Below, in pieces: positions 58,899-60,720 of a DNA stretch of 60,720 bases; position 1 is the stretch's first letter; each line of letters begins with the position of its first letter. Position numbers and translations under genes: made by a program. Below the pieces are notes generated by a model. The model saw nothing but the letters and a program-made list of their open reading frames with translations, did not search any database and was not told the origin of the DNA. Location: contig CAITNF010000008.1 in assembly GCA_903893745.1 (NCBI GenBank), positions 1 through 60,720 of the forward strand, written 5' to 3'. The stretch is from an uncultured Actinomycetes bacterium. Its GTDB lineage: Bacteria > Actinomycetota > Acidimicrobiia > Acidimicrobiales > RAAP-2.

Positions 58899-60720
58899 GT
58901 GCCCTTACTCTCTGAAGTACCGACTGGCGAACTTTCGCTCTACCTTTCGCAACACGTAACCAATCCAGTCGCGTGGCACGCTTGGAGCACCGATGCCTTC
59001 GAGAAGGCCCAAGAACTTCAGCGACCGATTTTTCTCTCAATCGGCTACGCCGCATGCCACTGGTGTCACGTTATGGCGCACGAATCATTCGAAGACGTGG
59101 CGACTGCACAGTTACTCAATGACAATTTTATATGTATCAAAGTTGATCGAGAAGAGCGACCCGACGTCGATTCGTATTACATGGCGGCAACTCAATTGGT
59201 GAGCGGTCATGGTGGTTGGCCAATGTCAGTGTTCCTTCTTCCCGATGGCCGTCCGTTTCTCGCTGGCACGTACTACCCTCCTCAAGATCGTCATGGCCAA
59301 GTGGGTTTTCCTCGCCTGCTCCACGCTCTGACTGATGCCTGGCAGAGCCAACGCGACACAATTGAAGAGCAGGCTGGAGAACTTGGTCGAGCCCTACGAC
59401 GAGAGGTCGCATTCGTCGACCATCTCGCACCCTTCACCGATGGACTGAACCTCGTGCAGATTCGAACTCGCCTTCGCCAAGAACTCATCACGATGGCTGA
59501 CACCGAAGGTGGGTTCGGCACCGCTCCAAAGTTTCCGCGTCCGAGTTACGTCGAAGCGTTGCTCGGTGATGGTGACCCGGCGGCGCGCAGCGCAGTGGAA
59601 ATAACGCTTAACGCCATGGCTCGTCGTGGCCTTTACGACCACATTGAAGGTGGCTTTGCGCGATACAGCGTTGACAACCAGTGGCACATTCCTCACTTCG
59701 AAAAGATGCTGAGCGATCAAGCCCTACTCGCTCGGTGTTACTTTCGGGCCAGTCGTCTCGGTCCCCAATTCTCCGAGTGGCGTCACGTGGCCAACGAGAC
59801 ACTTCGATTCGTTATTCGTGATCTTGCAGTGCGCGACGGATTCGCTTCATCCCTTGACGCCGACGCCAATGGCATCGAGGGCTCGCACGTGACCTGGACT
59901 GTTGACGAAATTAACAACGTGCTCACTCGCGATGGTCGCGTTGATGACGTCACCCGAGCGACACGACGATGGACCATCGAAGCCAATGGTCGTTTTGAGG
60001 GTCGTTCAATTCCTCAACTAGCGGATGGCGAACCATTCCTCACACCCTCCGCGTTAGAGACGGCGCTCCAGTCGCTTCAACGGGCCAGGTCGCTTCGCCC
60101 GCAACCCCTACGCGACGACAAAGTCATTCTTGAGTGGAATGCCATGTTCGCCACCGCGTGTTTCGAGAGTGGCGACCCCGAGTTCGTGACCGTCGCTCTC
60201 GAACTGCTGACGAATCTGCATCGAACCCACTGGCGCGAAGGCGCGTGGCGGCGCACCGCGAGCTCACTGAACTTTGCCAGCGCCGCCGACCTCGCGTGGT
60301 TACTTGACGCCCTTGTCCAAGCGTTTGAGTGGACGGGTGATGACCTCTGGCTTCAGCGCAGCGAGTTGCTGGGTGCTTTCCTCCTCGAGCACTACTGGGA
60401 TGGAACCATCCCCAGCGTAAAAAACCCTAATAGCGGTCGCGGACTTTTCGTGCAAAGTGATCATGTGACTGACCTGCCGGCGCGGATCAAAGAGATCTTC
60501 GACGGGGCCACACCCTCGAGCCACGCAGTGGCTTGTCGAGCATTGGCCCGCTTGGCACTCTGTAATGGTTCGAGTGACACATTGGCAGTCGCCCAGCGGC
60601 TCGTGAACCTCGCCGCGTCACTGCTTCAAAATCATCCCGTCGCGGTGCCGGATTTGGTTGAAGCCGCCGGCTGGGCCTATGAGGGAATTCAAATTGTTGT
60701 GCCCGGCGACGCCAACGAGC
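58899..60720 (+). CDS. YyaL/DUF255 thioredoxin-domain protein (partial at right edge)
   Basis: At least 607 codons, open to the window end. The N-terminal thioredoxin-like domain contains IFLSIGYAACHWCHVMAHES, with redox-type C-x2-C, VDREERPDVDSYYM and GHGGWPMSVFLLPDG; the rest is an (alpha/alpha)6 barrel (GGFARYSVDNQWHIPHFEKM, residues ~250-270). The family is widespread (human SPATA20); function is uncertain, perhaps a redox-linked isomerase or sugar epimerase. Start: GTG at 58899, matching family N-terminal length; GGAAG 11 nt upstream is a weak Shine-Dalgarno. Confidence 0.9.
   Translation, partial: MPLLSEVPTGELSLYLSQHVTNPVAWHAWSTDAFEKAQELQRPIFLSIGYAACHWCHVMAHESFEDVATAQLLNDNFICIKVDREERPDVDSYYMAATQLVSGHGGWPMSVFLLPDGRPFLAGTYYPPQDRHGQVGFPRLLHALTDAWQSQRDTIEEQAGELGRALRREVAFVDHLAPFTDGLNLVQIRTRLRQELITMADTEGGFGTAPKFPRPSYVEALLGDGDPAARSAVEITLNAMARRGLYDHIEGGFARYSVDNQWHIPHFEKMLSDQALLARCYFRASRLGPQFSEWRHVANETLRFVIRDLAVRDGFASSLDADANGIEGSHVTWTVDEINNVLTRDGRVDDVTRATRRWTIEANGRFEGRSIPQLADGEPFLTPSALETALQSLQRARSLRPQPLRDDKVILEWNAMFATACFESGDPEFVTVALELLTNLHRTHWREGAWRRTASSLNFASAADLAWLLDALVQAFEWTGDDLWLQRSELLGAFLLEHYWDGTIPSVKNPNSGRGLFVQSDHVTDLPARIKEIFDGATPSSHAVACRALARLALCNGSSDTLAVAQRLVNLAASLLQNHPVAVPDLVEAAGWAYEGIQIVVPGDANE

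Noticed and set aside
58993-59202. Plus-strand short frame at 58993-59202
   Set aside because: It is an out-of-frame shadow of the DUF255 protein, whose conserved CHWCHVM motif lies in another frame.

Overview
The window is a very compact, mid-to-high-GC bacterial chromosome segment from an actinobacterium, most likely class Acidimicrobiia. The clues are the 5' part of a 16S rRNA gene with an Acidimicrobiia-like V1-V2 region, an actinobacterial-type integration host factor (mIHF), a helicase-less PriA, a menaquinone (men) pathway, and a gene order (aroC-aroK-aroB-aroQ-efp-nusB ... pyrR-pyrB-pyrC-carA-carB-pyrD-pyrF-mihF-gmk-rpoZ-coaBC-metK-priA-def-fmt) that I remember from Streptomyces and relatives. 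I see no mobile element, prophage, CRISPR array or tRNA. Genes abut or overlap almost everywhere. The only stretch over 300 bp without a gene is the rRNA leader (430-862).

Layout. 1-429: 16S rRNA (minus strand, runs off the left edge), with its leader and promoter at 430-862. 863-6662: argCBFRGH on the minus strand, lacking argJ and argD. 6728-8311: a drug/metabolite transporter convergent with an acyl-ACP thioesterase. 8324-13927: infC-rpmI-rplT-rRNA methyltransferase-pheS-pheT, with infC apparently starting at AUC. 14154-14459: DUF1844 protein. 14470-33919: twenty co-oriented genes (minus strand) from pyrR to a cold-shock-domain protein, covering pyrimidine synthesis, GMP kinase, RNA polymerase omega, CoA, S-adenosylmethionine, PriA, deformylase/formyltransferase and riboflavin. 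A PyrR-binding RNA motif sits just upstream of pyrR. 34006-41039: a respiratory block with cytochrome oxidase subunits III, I and II, a CuA-like cupredoxin, a small membrane protein, CtaG and a SCO-membrane fusion. It separates nusB from pyrR, which are normally close in this gene order. 41048-45942: nusB, efp, aroQ, aroB, aroK, aroC and an Nfu-type Fe-S protein. 45998-49770: small conserved unknown proteins, a lipoprotein, tyrS and ccdA. 49770-57874: menaquinone genes menD, menH, menA, menB and menE, with a sulfatase, an SRPBCC protein and an SDR dehydrogenase between them. 57929-60720: a dienelactone-hydrolase-like protein and a YyaL/DUF255 protein cut by the right edge.

The block works as a biosynthetic and growth core: arginine, pyrimidine, riboflavin, CoA, shikimate and menaquinone routes sit beside translation genes (infC, rplT, pheST, def, fmt, efp, tyrS) and terminal respiration. 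Two control signals are visible: an ARG-box-like operator in the argC/transporter intergenic region and a PyrR loop before pyrR. A striking shared feature is that about fifteen transcription-unit heads have a TANNNT hexamer exactly 6 or 7 nt before the start codon and no Shine-Dalgarno sequence, which points to widespread leaderless mRNAs. The most unusual content is the oxidase block: a subunit I with extra N-terminal helices and no K-channel lysine, a paralogous cupredoxin with an incomplete CuA site, and a SCO copper chaperone fused to a large membrane domain.
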